A stretch of DNA of 64,000 bases from Bog-257 sp963834135 (GTDB lineage Bacteria > Acidobacteriota > Terriglobia > Terriglobales > Acidobacteriaceae), in the NCBI GenBank assembly GCA_963834135.1, contig CAWIAN010000005.1, positions 248,001 to 312,000 on the forward strand, in the 5' to 3' direction. The notes under the pieces are model-generated. The model saw only the letters and a list, made by a program, of their open reading frames with translations, did not search any database and was not told the DNA's origin. Every line of letters starts with the position of its first letter. Position 1 is the stretch's first letter. The translations under genes and the position numbers were made by a program. Shown here in pieces: positions 50,535 through 59,078 of this stretch.

Positions 50535-51527
50535 ATGAAAGCCGCAGTTCTGACCAACCCCGCTCCCGTTACGCAGCGTCCTCTCCAGATCAAAGATGTT
50601 CCGAAGCCGCGGATCGAAAAGGGCAGGGTTCTGCTGAAGGTGCGTGCCTGTGGCGTCTGCCGTACCGATCTGCACATTGTCGAAGGCGATCTTGCCCCAA
50701 AACTTCAGAACGTCATCCCAGGTCATCAGATTGTCGGCGAAGTCGTCGACGGAGCAACGGCGGAGCTTCCGCTGGGAAGCCGCGTGGGTGTCTCCTGGAT
50801 TGGCGGAACGGATGGCACGTGCTGGTATTGCCGGCACCAGATGGAAAATCTTTGCGACCAGCCTACCTTCACCGGCTACACCGCACCCGGAGGCTACGCG
50901 GAGTATGCCGTCGCACGCGCCGACTTTGTTTTCCCGCTACCGCAGGAACTTGACGACCTGCATGCGGCGCCGCTGCTGTGCGCGGGCATTATCGGATTCC
51001 GCGCGATGCGAGTGGCCGGTGTTCAGCAGGGCGAGCGTGTCGGGTTGTTCGGCTTCGGAGCGTCGGCGCACCTTGCGATCGAAGTTTTGCACGCCTGGAA
51101 GTGCGATGTGTATGTGTCGACACGAGGCGCGTCGCATCGCAAGCTGGCCGAGTCGCTCGGAGCAAAGTGGGTAGGGGCCGAAACCGATAAGCCACCAGTT
51201 GAACTCGATCGCGCCGTGACCTTCGCTCCCAGTGGTGATGTAGTGGTGGCGGCGCTGTCCAGCCTGCGCAAGGGCGGAGTCGTCTCGATCAACGCCATCC
51301 ATTTGGACCGCATCCCGCAGTTCGATTACGACACTTTGTTGTGGGGAGAACGGCAGATACGCAGTGTCGCCAACATGACACGCGACGATGCTCGTGACTT
51401 CCTGAAGATCGCTGCCGAAATCAATCTTCAGCCAAAGGTAACATCCTTTCCTCTCGATCAGGCGAATGAGGCTTTGCTGGCAGTGAAGCAGGACGCGATC
51501 GATGGGGCGGCGGTCATCCTGCCGTAG
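50535..51527 (+). CDS. Zinc-dependent alcohol dehydrogenase (MDR family)
   Basis: A 330-residue medium-chain dehydrogenase. Catalytic zinc ligands are in GVCRTDLHIVEGD (Cys) and VIPGHQIVGEV (His-Glu type). The structural zinc loop is GTDGTCWYCRHQMENLCDQP: three of four usual Cys are present, and the first is Asp. The NAD(P) fold has LFGFGASAHLAIEVL near residue 172, with Asp/Lys-type specificity not clear. Homologues reduce aldehydes or oxidise alcohols. The ATG follows AGGTGTAAGGAT, a good ribosome binding site. Confidence 0.92.
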   Translation: MKAAVLTNPAPVTQRPLQIKDVPKPRIEKGRVLLKVRACGVCRTDLHIVEGDLAPKLQNVIPGHQIVGEVVDGATAELPLGSRVGVSWIGGTDGTCWYCRHQMENLCDQPTFTGYTAPGGYAEYAVARADFVFPLPQELDDLHAAPLLCAGIIGFRAMRVAGVQQGERVGLFGFGASAHLAIEVLHAWKCDVYVSTRGASHRKLAESLGAKWVGAETDKPPVELDRAVTFAPSGDVVVAALSSLRKGGVVSINAIHLDRIPQFDYDTLLWGERQIRSVANMTRDDARDFLKIAAEINLQPKVTSFPLDQANEALLAVKQDAIDGAAVILP

Positions 51528-51623
51528 GGTGTCGCCGGCTGAATTTGCCGGTCAGAAATCCTGGCTAGTAGTTTTGAAGGGACACTCGCCTCAGGCGTGC
51601 CATTACATCGTCTTCTCTTCGTC

Positions 51624-51755
51624 GTCATCCTGAGCGGAGCCGAGGACGCGCAGCGTCCAAATGCAGTCGAAGGACGGCTATAGCCGGAATCCTTTCCGTG
51701 TAGCGGTCCTTCAACTACGGCGGCCAACTTCAGGCCACTTGCGCTCAGGATGACA
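51624..51755. repeat. Dispersed TGTCATCCTGAG inverted repeat, full copy
   Basis: A 132-bp unit from GTCATCCTGAGCGG to CGCTCAGGATGACA, with GTCGAAGGAC in the left half and AGCGGTCCTTCAACT in the right half. It fills most of the gap after the alcohol dehydrogenase. Confidence 0.8.
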
Positions 51756-51786
51756 ATCAGAAAACATTACGACAAATTCAGGCTGG

Positions 51787-52536
51787 TTACTGCACCTTCA
51801 CATAATTCGAGTTCGTCGTCGTTACCTGGATCTGCTTGGCTGTGGCGTTCAGCACGGTCTGCTGCGCGTAATTGGTGCCATCCTGCAAGCTGCCCATCTG
51901 CACAGCCAGCGTCACGGCATCGCTCGGATTGTCCATGTAGGTGTTGACGTTGATGCTGGCAATCTTTTTGGCCGCGCTATCGAAGGCCAGCGTCATCTGA
52001 TCGCCTTCCTTGGCATAGTTCTTGAAGACGATCTGCGTCAGATTCGAACCCATTGTCTTGTCAATCGAAACATTGTGTTTCTGTATCGCCTGCTGAATCA
52101 GTTGGGGGTTCGGCGGGACATACATCGACAGCAGGCTCTGTACCTGCTGCATGTAATCCTTCATCTCGTCGGTCTTCTTCTCGACGATGCGGCCACGAAT
52201 CCCCCTCTTATCAGGGGGCGCTTGCTGTTCGCCCATCGGGATCTTCTGCACCTGGCCGTTCGGGCCATAGGAGCATTGGAAGACCTTCTGTGGCTTGGCT
52301 TCGCCTTTCAGCACAAGCTGCTGCGTTTCCGTCCATTGATAGTGGTGCAGTCTCTGTTTGTTTTCGGCAGCCGACTGCTTTAAGGCTGCCAGCTTCTGCT
52401 GCATTTCGGGATTGGCGCCGCCGCCGCCCATTTGAGCGAACGCGGTTGTCGACAAGCCGGCGAGCAAGAGCATGCTGAAAACAGTTGCGAACCGCTTACC
52501 TGGCTGACCGCCGATGATGGCCATATTTCTGCTCAT
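51787..52536 (-). CDS. Secreted protein of unknown function
   Basis: A 249-residue exported protein. The signal peptide is MSRNMAIIGGQPGKRFATV... ending at LSTTAFAQ, preceded by a basic GKR. A Gly-rich patch (MGGGGANP) and a helix (MQQKLAALKQSAAENKQRLHHYQWTETQQLVL) are followed by a domain with KVFQCSYGPNGQVQKIPM and LIQQAIQKHNVSIDKTMGSNLTQIVFKNY. The last 60 residues resemble a beta-sandwich (LAFDSAAKKIASINVNTYM). No family recognised. The same direction as the LPAGQY gene next to it. Confidence 0.72.
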   Translation of the reverse strand: MSRNMAIIGGQPGKRFATVFSMLLLAGLSTTAFAQMGGGGANPEMQQKLAALKQSAAENKQRLHHYQWTETQQLVLKGEAKPQKVFQCSYGPNGQVQKIPMGEQQAPPDKRGIRGRIVEKKTDEMKDYMQQVQSLLSMYVPPNPQLIQQAIQKHNVSIDKTMGSNLTQIVFKNYAKEGDQMTLAFDSAAKKIASINVNTYMDNPSDAVTLAVQMGSLQDGTNYAQQTVLNATAKQIQVTTTNSNYVKVQ

Positions 52537-52644
52537 GGTAATTCTCCAATTTCAACTGAAGTGTAATGTTCCCCCGCGCACGCTCCGTGCAACGGCTTGC
52601 TGAGCAGCTCTCAAATGCGGGACCTACAACTATTACAGACCCGA

Positions 52645-53067
52645 TCACGGTTTGGCCACAGTTTTCTCGGCGGGAACCAGCGATACATCCTTGGTCTGAT
52701 CGTCCGGCCGCGAAGAGAACGAGGTCAGCTGCGCTTTGCCCAGATAGCTCCAAACTCCGGCAAAGTAGTACTTGCCATCGCGCAGGGCAAAAATGATCTT
52801 CGAAGGGTTGTTCTTTTCCGCCACAGCGGTTTGCAGGAAATACAAATCCTGCTGCGTCTTTCCGTCCTTGCTCCGTAGCAGCACATAGGTTGGCGCAATG
52901 ATGTTCAAGGTGTATTGACCCGCGGGCAGCTTGTTTCCGGCGATATAGAAATCGAAGGGAATGTCGGCGGTTGCGGTGCGGGGAGGATCCTGAGCGAATG
53001 CTGCACAACCCATCAGAACGACCAACAGAAAGAAGGAAACGTGCGCCAGCCAACGATTTCGGTTCAT
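52645..53067 (-). CDS. Small secreted protein, LPAGQY family
   Basis: A 140-residue exported protein. ATG 53067 is chosen because AGGAGA lies 6 bases ahead of it; ATG 53073 overlaps that site too closely. Signal peptide ends GCAAFAQD. Core: ADIPFDFYIAGNKLPAGQYTLN, then LLRSKDGKTQQDLYFLQT and KIIFALRDGKYYFAGVWS. The LPAGQY motif and its distance from the signal peptide match the gene at 8840-9217. A small beta-barrel or immunoglobulin-like domain is likely; no activity is known to me. Confidence 0.78.
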   Translation of the reverse strand: MNRNRWLAHVSFFLLVVLMGCAAFAQDPPRTATADIPFDFYIAGNKLPAGQYTLNIIAPTYVLLRSKDGKTQQDLYFLQTAVAEKNNPSKIIFALRDGKYYFAGVWSYLGKAQLTSFSSRPDDQTKDVSLVPAEKTVAKP

Positions 53068-53127
53068 CTGCATTCTCCTGCTCGGTCGAGTGTGAAGATG
53101 CGGCAGCTCCGTTTTCAAGGTTAACGG

Positions 53128-53571
53128 TTATCGGAAGTCGTTTGGAAATCCGGTCAGCTCCAGCATGCGGCCCTCTGACGAAACCCAGTACTCCGCTTGC
53201 TGAACCATGATCTTCATTAGAACCAGATTCGGATCGTCCAGCCCGCCGGGTAACCACGCTTTGTATTCGGGCCTCCACAATTCCTTGGTCTTCGCGCTGT
53301 TGCGCACCAGTTCGCAGAAGCCACTCACGGAAACATACCGACCCGTGGCGTGGTCGATGAAGGAGAGATTGACTCGCTGCATCGTTCTTACGGCTTCCAC
53401 TTTTTCGGTGTTGCTACCCGTGAGAAGCCAGAACGCCCCGTTGCCATCGACCGCTTGGGTTGCCATGGGGCTGCTATGAAGCGATGAATCGGGACGGACC
53501 GTCGTGAGAACTGCTGTGGGTATGCCTTGTATTAATTCATTCAACCTACTGATGGGATCGGTTGGCGCCAT
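53128..53571 (-). CDS. Pyridoxamine 5'-phosphate oxidase-family protein
   Basis: A 147-residue split-barrel flavin/cofactor-binding-fold protein of the general-stress-protein-26 type. Features are TAVLTTVRPDSSLHSSPMATQAVDGNGAFWLLTG, with the RP..S pair that contacts the phosphate, and KVEAVRTMQRVNLSFID and YVSVSGFCELVRN. Short family members bind FMN, F420 or haem and their substrate cannot be told from sequence. It is one of several leftward single genes with small gaps. Confidence 0.88.
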   Translation of the reverse strand: MAPTDPISRLNELIQGIPTAVLTTVRPDSSLHSSPMATQAVDGNGAFWLLTGSNTEKVEAVRTMQRVNLSFIDHATGRYVSVSGFCELVRNSAKTKELWRPEYKAWLPGGLDDPNLVLMKIMVQQAEYWVSSEGRMLELTGFPNDFR

Positions 53572-53613
53572 GAGAGCTCCTCGTAGTTACGAATGAAACG
53601 TACCCGCTACAGT

Positions 53614-54483
53614 TTATTTCGCCGGCGCCGCGGCCATCTCCGCCGCAACCTCTTCCGGGTTCCAATCGTTTCCCGAGTATACCTTGAGTACTTTTCCATC
53701 GGCGCCGACCAGCACCGTCTGCAAGCCGTGCACGATCTGACCATCCTTGCTGTTATAGGACAAGCCAAAGAAGTCGGCCGCTTTTCTCACCTGCTCGGGC
53801 GATCCCGATGCAAACTGCCAATGCCTGAACTTGGGATCGACTCGCCCGACGTAGCGCTCGCCATACGAGCGCAGCACCGCGGGTGTGTCGTTCTCTGGAT
53901 CGATGCTGATGCTGAGTAGTTGCGCTTGCTCGAATGCCTTCGGATTCTGCTGCAACTGTTCCAAAACTTTGCCGAAGTTGTTGCTCATGCGCAGGCAATA
54001 GTCAGGGAAAGGGCAATGCGTGTAGATGAATGTCAGCAGCAGAGGCTTACCGTGGAACTGATCGAGATGAATTTTGTCGCCATTCTGGTTGACCAGGGTG
54101 ACGTCCGGGACCTGCTGCCCAGGCTCGGGAACGTGCAATTGCGTAGTGCCGTCGACAGCACTGTCGCTCACTTTGGTGAAGGTGATGTCCTGCAACTCCG
54201 CGTGATCGCCGATGACAAGGGTGGCGTGAACCTGGTCGCCCGGTGCAATCGCTTTAAAAACCCAGGCGTCATTACTGCCGACGAGGAAGGGCATGGTCAT
54301 GCCTTTCATCAGGCCGGGAACATCGTGGTGGGCGACGGTCAGCTGATGCTGTGCGGGATCGACGGCCACGACACGGCCGTCGAGCGGGTAACGCTTACCC
54401 GCAGGCTTATGGGCGCATGCCGTCAGGAGAAGCGAAAGTAGAAGCAACGCGAGAAGAGAAGTGCGAGTCAAGCCGATGTGCAT
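53614..54483 (-). CDS. Lipoprotein fusing a CusF-like copper-binding domain and an SCO1-like domain
   Basis: A 289-residue lipoprotein (lipobox LTAC near residue 22). Residues ~33-100 match a CusF-like copper domain: VVAVDPAQHQLTVAHHDVPGLMKGMTMPFLV, with the MxxMTM-type Met cluster. Residues ~125-285 form the thioredoxin-like SCO/SenC domain: LLTFIYTHCPFPDYCLRMSNNF has the copper Cys pair in the C-P-x-P-x-x-C spacing seen in some SCO homologues (rather than CxxxC), and IVHGLQTVLVGADGK carries the expected His. SCO proteins deliver copper to cytochrome oxidase; no oxidase gene is near. Confidence 0.88.
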   Translation of the reverse strand: MHIGLTRTSLLALLLLSLLLTACAHKPAGKRYPLDGRVVAVDPAQHQLTVAHHDVPGLMKGMTMPFLVGSNDAWVFKAIAPGDQVHATLVIGDHAELQDITFTKVSDSAVDGTTQLHVPEPGQQVPDVTLVNQNGDKIHLDQFHGKPLLLTFIYTHCPFPDYCLRMSNNFGKVLEQLQQNPKAFEQAQLLSISIDPENDTPAVLRSYGERYVGRVDPKFRHWQFASGSPEQVRKAADFFGLSYNSKDGQIVHGLQTVLVGADGKVLKVYSGNDWNPEEVAAEMAAAPAK

Positions 54484-54508
54484 CTCGCACTATTTTATTC
54501 CTATGAAC

Positions 54509-54648
54509 TGTCATCCTGAGCGAAGTGAGGACGCGCGAGCGGCCGAACGCAGTCGACGGACCCCTATTCGACGGCAAGATCATTCCGGCTGTAGCGGTCC
54601 TTCGACTCCGGCGTCGCAAAAACTGCGACCCCTGCGCTCAGGATGACA
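54509..54648. repeat. Dispersed TGTCATCCTGAG inverted repeat, full copy
   Basis: A 140-bp unit with ends TGTCATCCTGAGCG and CGCTCAGGATGACA; GTCGACGGACC and AGCGGTCCTTCGACT form the inner inverted pair. It lies between the SCO-like gene start and the end of the OPT gene. Confidence 0.85.
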
Positions 54649-54663
54649 GCCCCTGTCCCGAAC

Positions 54664-56721
54664 CTACATGATTGCAGTCGGGGGCGCCGGCTCGTCCGGG
54701 CTGCCGGCATTGGCCAGCGGCACTCGTACCATCACGATCGCTAGAATCACCAGCACGATGAACCCCGAAACCACGTTGGGATGCTCGAAGATTACCGGCA
54801 ACGGCCATTGCTTGTACTTGAAGATGGCAATGACAATCCCCATTAGCGCCTCGCCCGCAATAAACCCTGACGCCGTCAGCACTCCTGCATTCTCCACCCG
54901 GGCTTTCTGCGCTTCGTTGAAATTCTTGCTGTCCCGCATCTTGTCCGTGAGCCAGCGGATCATGCCGCCGATGAAGATGGCGAAGGTAGTTTCCAGCGGT
55001 AGATACATGCCGACGGCGAACAGCATCGGGCTTTTAACCTCGATCATGATCAGCGCGATGCCCATCAGAATGCCGACGATCACCAGAGGCCATGCCATCT
55101 CACCGCCAACGATGCCGCGCGAAAGCATAGCCATGAGGCCTGCCTGAGGAGCCGGAAGCTGCGGGTCGCCGAAGCCGATGCCGCCGCTATTAATATTGGC
55201 CTGATTCAGCAGCAGCAGGACCGGCAGCAGGGCGAAGCTGGCGACGGTCACACCCATGAAGTCGCCAATCTGCATTTTCGATGGTGTGCCGCCGAGAATG
55301 TGTCCAACCTTCAGGTCCTGCAACATCTCGCCTGCGACGGCTGACGAGATACAGACTACTGCGGCCACGCCCAGTACCGCGGCGACACCGTGCATGCCCG
55401 AAACGCCCATCAGTACCATGAGGATTGCAGCGATGACCAGCGCTGCCAGCGTCAGGCCGGAGATCGGATTGTTCGACGAGCCGATCATGCCGACCAGGTT
55501 GCCGGAGACGGCAGCGAAAAAGAAGCCGACAATCATCATCACGATGGCGGCGACAATTCCCGGCGTCCACGAACCGGCGTAGCTCTTGTACAGAAAGAAC
55601 ATCGCGATCAGTACGATGCCCAGGCCGGTGAAGACAAACTTGGCGTTCAGATCGCGTTCCGTGCGGGCAGTCCCCGAGTGCGCGGCAGCAGATTTCTTCA
55701 AATCTGATACAGCGCGAGCCATGCCGATGCCCAGGCTCTTACGCATGCGGAACAACGTGAAGCAGGCGCCGACCAGCATTCCGCCGACGGCGATGGGGCG
55801 AACGATAAAGCTCCATACCGCGCCGGCCTGTCCCGCCCAAAAGGTCGTGTCCGGCAAGGTTGTTCCGGCGGGAGCAAATTGCGCTACCAGCGTCGGGCCG
55901 CCCAGGAACAGGATGAGCGGTACCAGCAGTCCCCAGGCGACCACGCCGCCGGCAAAGTTCAGCGAAGCCAGGCGTGGTCCAATGATGAATCCCACTCCGA
56001 GGTAAGCAGGGCTGATGGCTGGGGCGGAAACCGTGGTGACCGCGCCGGCCGGCAGCTTTGGCGAAGTAGCGCTGCGGCCCATGCGCACGAAGCTGGAACC
56101 GATGTTCCCCACTTTGACGATGAAGTTGTAGCTCGCGTTGAACAAGTTGAACTGACCAAGCAGATAAACCAGGCCGCCGAATCCCATGTTGCCGAACAGA
56201 ATCTTGGCGGCGCGGCTGCCTTGTTGCCCGGCAATGTGAATCTGCGAAGCCGCAACGGATTCGGGGAAGGGAAGCTCGGGATCTTCCACCATGACGCGCC
56301 GCAGTAGGGTCACAAAGAGGATGCCGAGGCCTCCTCCCAGCAGCATCAGGATCGATGACTTCCAGTACGCATGCTCAAAATCAAAGACCGGCCATGCGCC
56401 GGAGATGACAAACGCCGGGATGGTGAAGATCGCGCCTGCCGCTACCGATTCGCCGATGGAGCCGACGGTTCGCGCGATGTTCTCTTCCAGGATCGAGCCC
56501 TTCATCAGGCGCAACACAGCCATGCCGATAACGGCCGCCGGATAGGTGGCGGCGATGGTCATGCCGGCGCGCAGGCCGAGATAAGCGTTCGCGGCGCCGA
56601 GGACGACAGTGAGCACTAGACCGAGGAGCACGGCCCGGAGCGTGAACTCCGGCATGGTCGTGTTATCGGGAACGTAGGAGCGGAATTTCTTGGGGGAAGC
56701 TGTGGTTGTGGTGGTGCTCAT
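54664..56721 (-). CDS. OPT-family oligopeptide transporter
   Basis: A 685-residue polytopic transporter. ATG 56721 (MSTTTTTASPKKF) is preferred to an open extension up to 56850, which is not membrane-protein-like. About 15 hydrophobic helices are present. Family motifs include LTVVLGAANAYLGLRAGMTIAATYPAAVIGM near residue 35, GGGLGILFVTLLRRVMVEDPELPFPESVA, and YLPLETTFAIFIGGMIRWLTD. OPT proteins take up oligopeptides or metal-siderophore complexes with protons. Confidence 0.93.
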   Translation of the reverse strand: MSTTTTTASPKKFRSYVPDNTTMPEFTLRAVLLGLVLTVVLGAANAYLGLRAGMTIAATYPAAVIGMAVLRLMKGSILEENIARTVGSIGESVAAGAIFTIPAFVISGAWPVFDFEHAYWKSSILMLLGGGLGILFVTLLRRVMVEDPELPFPESVAASQIHIAGQQGSRAAKILFGNMGFGGLVYLLGQFNLFNASYNFIVKVGNIGSSFVRMGRSATSPKLPAGAVTTVSAPAISPAYLGVGFIIGPRLASLNFAGGVVAWGLLVPLILFLGGPTLVAQFAPAGTTLPDTTFWAGQAGAVWSFIVRPIAVGGMLVGACFTLFRMRKSLGIGMARAVSDLKKSAAAHSGTARTERDLNAKFVFTGLGIVLIAMFFLYKSYAGSWTPGIVAAIVMMIVGFFFAAVSGNLVGMIGSSNNPISGLTLAALVIAAILMVLMGVSGMHGVAAVLGVAAVVCISSAVAGEMLQDLKVGHILGGTPSKMQIGDFMGVTVASFALLPVLLLLNQANINSGGIGFGDPQLPAPQAGLMAMLSRGIVGGEMAWPLVIVGILMGIALIMIEVKSPMLFAVGMYLPLETTFAIFIGGMIRWLTDKMRDSKNFNEAQKARVENAGVLTASGFIAGEALMGIVIAIFKYKQWPLPVIFEHPNVVSGFIVLVILAIVMVRVPLANAGSPDEPAPPTAIM

Positions 56722-56855
56722 GTTAAGGGCAAACCTCGGCTGCGCACAAATTATAGCGACGGCGCAAGTTAGCACGCCAGCGCTATCGTACACAAGTGCC
56801 GCAGCTTGCGCCGGACCAGCCGTACAATATTCAATTCGGAAGGAGATCACGATCC

Positions 56856-57236
56856 GTGGACTACTTGCTGAAGACTGAGCCTACTGTTTATTCCTTCGCT
56901 GACCTGGTTAAGGAGAAGCAAACCATCTGGGACGGCGTCACTAATCCAGCCGCCGTGAAGCACCTGCGCGAGATGAAGCCGGGCGAGCGGCTCGTTATTT
57001 ATCACACCGGAGACGAAAAGAGTGCTGTGGGGACGGCGACCGTTGTCTCCGTCGATCCTAGCGATCCTAAAACGCCGGGGGTGAAGATCAAGGTCGGCAA
57101 AGCGATCGCCAAGCCAATGACGCTGGCCGAGATCAAGGCATTGCCTTTGTTTGCCGACTCGCCGCTGGTGCGCCAGGGAAGGTTGTCGGTGGTGCCGCTG
57201 ACGGCTGCGCAATATAAGAAGCTGACGGAAGAGTAG
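56856..57236 (+). CDS. EVE-domain protein
   Basis: A 126-residue single EVE domain (PUA-like fold), reader of modified bases in nucleic acid. Starts at GTG 56856, which follows GGAAGGAG at 10 bases and gives MDYLLKTEPTVYSFADLVKEK, the classical EVE opening. Then WDGVTNPAAVKHLREMKPGERLVIYHTGDEKSAVG, and GVKIKVGKAIAKPMTL, with the aromatic-cage region (conserved W, D, G) intact. Stand-alone EVE proteins are common; its partner, if any, is not obvious, though an HNH nuclease gene lies 1.2 kb on. Confidence 0.92.
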   Translation: MDYLLKTEPTVYSFADLVKEKQTIWDGVTNPAAVKHLREMKPGERLVIYHTGDEKSAVGTATVVSVDPSDPKTPGVKIKVGKAIAKPMTLAEIKALPLFADSPLVRQGRLSVVPLTAAQYKKLTEE

Positions 57237-57549
57237 CCCCGCGGACGAGAGGTGCGTGCTCGGGAATACGGTTCGATCTGGTTCAAACCCACCGCGAAGC
57301 GGCGGCTATAACGTTAGCCCGGGGCGCAAGCCCCGGGAGCATGTTGAACCGGAAGCTGAGCCGCGTCAGCGTCGACGTCGTCTCCATGAAACCTCCATGA
57401 ATCTCCCTGCCGGAACCTGAACCAGCATTGCGCCTGGATTCCAGAGCACATATAATCGTAGTGTCGCGGTGCTTTGGGCCGGGACTTCGGCTCCTCCGCA
57501 CCGGCGATTGGGTCCTGTATCTGCGCAGTGAAAGCGCCCTATAGGACGG
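57237..57549. other. Intergenic gap with a CCCGGGGC hairpin repeat
   Basis: No gene is visible in 313 bases. At 57318-57337 CCCGGGGC GCAA GCCCCGGG is a perfect hairpin, enclosed by GGTTCAA (57280-57286) and TTGAACC (57344-57350). This is a nested inverted repeat of about 70 bases of the same style as other repeats in the window. The last ~50 bases lead into comF. Confidence 0.55.
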
Positions 57550-58455
57550 TTGGAGGTCGTCTTCAGCAGTCGTGAGACGCTAAAGCGAAAACGACGAGAA
57601 CCGCGCGCCCCACAACGTGCAGTGGTGGTTGCGGCCCTTGAAACCGTCCTGCGAAGCACTTTTTCCGTATTCTTCCCGTCTGATTGCCGTCTCTGTCGTA
57701 CTCCGCTAACCAACATTTCGCGCATCCCGGTCTGCGAGGACTGCCTCGCGGAGATTCTTCCTGTACGCGCACCGCAGTGCATCTTGTGCGGCGATCGCCT
57801 GGCCAGCGCGCAACTGTTGATGGGCGATGGCCGCTGCGTTCATTGCCGCGACCACGAGCCGGCATTCGATCGCGCACTTTCCTACGGCGAGTACAAAGGA
57901 TCCCTACGCGGGTTGATTCATCTGCTGAAGTACGAGAACGTCACGCCGGCCGCCGCTCCGCTGGGCGAAGTGCTGGCGCAGACGATTTCCGAGCTGCTCC
58001 CTGCATCTAAACATGCTGTGCCACTGATCGTTCCGGTTCCGTTGCACCAGGGCAGGCGTCGCTCCCGCGGCTTCAATCAGGCCGAGTTGATTGCACGCGC
58101 TGCCGTGAGGCGCTCGCCCGACAAGTTCGAAGTCTCAACATCGCTGCTGGTCCGCCATCGCGAGACGATCTCGCAGGTCGGACTCAGCCGCGAAGAGCGC
58201 ATTGAAAACATGCGCGACGCTTTCCGCGTCATCGACCGGCACCGGCTTCAGGGTCGTGCCGTGATCCTGGTGGATGACGTGATGACCACCGGCACCACAT
58301 TGTCAGAGTGCGCTCGCGTGCTGAAGAGCGCCGGTGCCGAGCGAGTTTGGGCGGCTACCGTGGCTCGCGCCTTTCAGGGCGCCGATCTGCGGGAATCTGC
58401 CGATGGCAGTACCGAGGAGGAAGTCGAAGCGGTGGAGCTCGCCGCTTCGGTCTAA
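57550..58455 (+). CDS. comF: ComF-family protein (phosphoribosyltransferase-like)
   Basis: A 301-residue ComF/GntX-family protein. An N-terminal zinc-ribbon holds paired Cys (CRLCRTPL, CEDCLAE, CILCGDR, CVHCRD). Then comes the PRTase fold: LKYENVTPAAAPLGEVL, IVPVPLHQGRRRSRGFNQAELIA, and the PRPP loop VILVDDVMTTGTTLSEC. Family members support natural DNA uptake (ComFC) or a purine/pyrimidine salvage-like reaction. The start is TTG 57550; no better ATG is near. The N-terminal 20 residues are basic. An HNH gene begins 5 bases after its stop. Confidence 0.92.
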   Translation: MEVVFSSRETLKRKRREPRAPQRAVVVAALETVLRSTFSVFFPSDCRLCRTPLTNISRIPVCEDCLAEILPVRAPQCILCGDRLASAQLLMGDGRCVHCRDHEPAFDRALSYGEYKGSLRGLIHLLKYENVTPAAAPLGEVLAQTISELLPASKHAVPLIVPVPLHQGRRRSRGFNQAELIARAAVRRSPDKFEVSTSLLVRHRETISQVGLSREERIENMRDAFRVIDRHRLQGRAVILVDDVMTTGTTLSECARVLKSAGAERVWAATVARAFQGADLRESADGSTEEEVEAVELAASV

Positions 58456-58460
58456 GGGCT

Positions 58461-59078
58461 ATGTCGAGTTCGGTCCAGAGCACAGCGTCCCGATACGGAA
58501 AGTCCCTTGCCGGCTGCATGCACCATGCCCGGATCGCGAGCGACCACGAAGGCCCGCAGTGGGCGGCGATGCACGCGCCCGTACTGGTGCTCAACGCCTC
58601 TTATGAGCCCATCAATGTCTGCGCTGCCCGACGCGCCGTCATTCTGGTGCTCAAAGGTGTGGCCATGATGGAGGAGCAGAATGGACACATCCTGCACGCC
58701 GCGCGCGTGAACATGCGCGTGCCCTCGGTGATCCGTCTACTGGAGTATCGCCGCATTCCGCACCAAACGCGCGCCTTGTCGCGCAAGAACATTCTGCTGC
58801 GCGATCGCAACACCTGCCAGTACTGTGGCAAAGTTCTGGCCGCCGGAGAGTTGACGCTCGACCACGTCATACCGCGCTCCCGCGGCGGCGCTTCCACCTG
58901 GGAGAACCTTGTAGCCTGCTGCCACACCTGTAATCGCAAGAAGGGAAATCTGCTGCCGCATGAGACGCACATGCGCCTGATGCGTGAGCCGCGGCCGTTC
59001 AACCTGCATACCAGCCGCCACATCATGCGCATGATGGGACGCTCCGACGCGAAATGGCAGAAGTATTTGTTCTACTAG
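58461..59078 (+). CDS. HNH endonuclease
   Basis: A 205-residue protein; ATG 58461 is 5 bases after comF with a TAAGGG site, and ATG 58569 (MHAPVLVLNA) is a plausible shorter start. The N-terminal domain begins VLVLNASYEPINVCAARRAVILVLKGVAMMEE. The HNH domain has CQYCGKVLAAGELTLDHVIPRSRGGASTWENL with catalytic DHV and CCHTCNRKKGN. All four zinc Cys and the His are intact. This two-part layout is widely conserved and thought to be chromosomal housekeeping nucleases of unknown duty. Coupling to comF suggests a role in DNA processing, as inference. Confidence 0.92.
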   Translation: MSSSVQSTASRYGKSLAGCMHHARIASDHEGPQWAAMHAPVLVLNASYEPINVCAARRAVILVLKGVAMMEEQNGHILHAARVNMRVPSVIRLLEYRRIPHQTRALSRKNILLRDRNTCQYCGKVLAAGELTLDHVIPRSRGGASTWENLVACCHTCNRKKGNLLPHETHMRLMREPRPFNLHTSRHIMRMMGRSDAKWQKYLFY

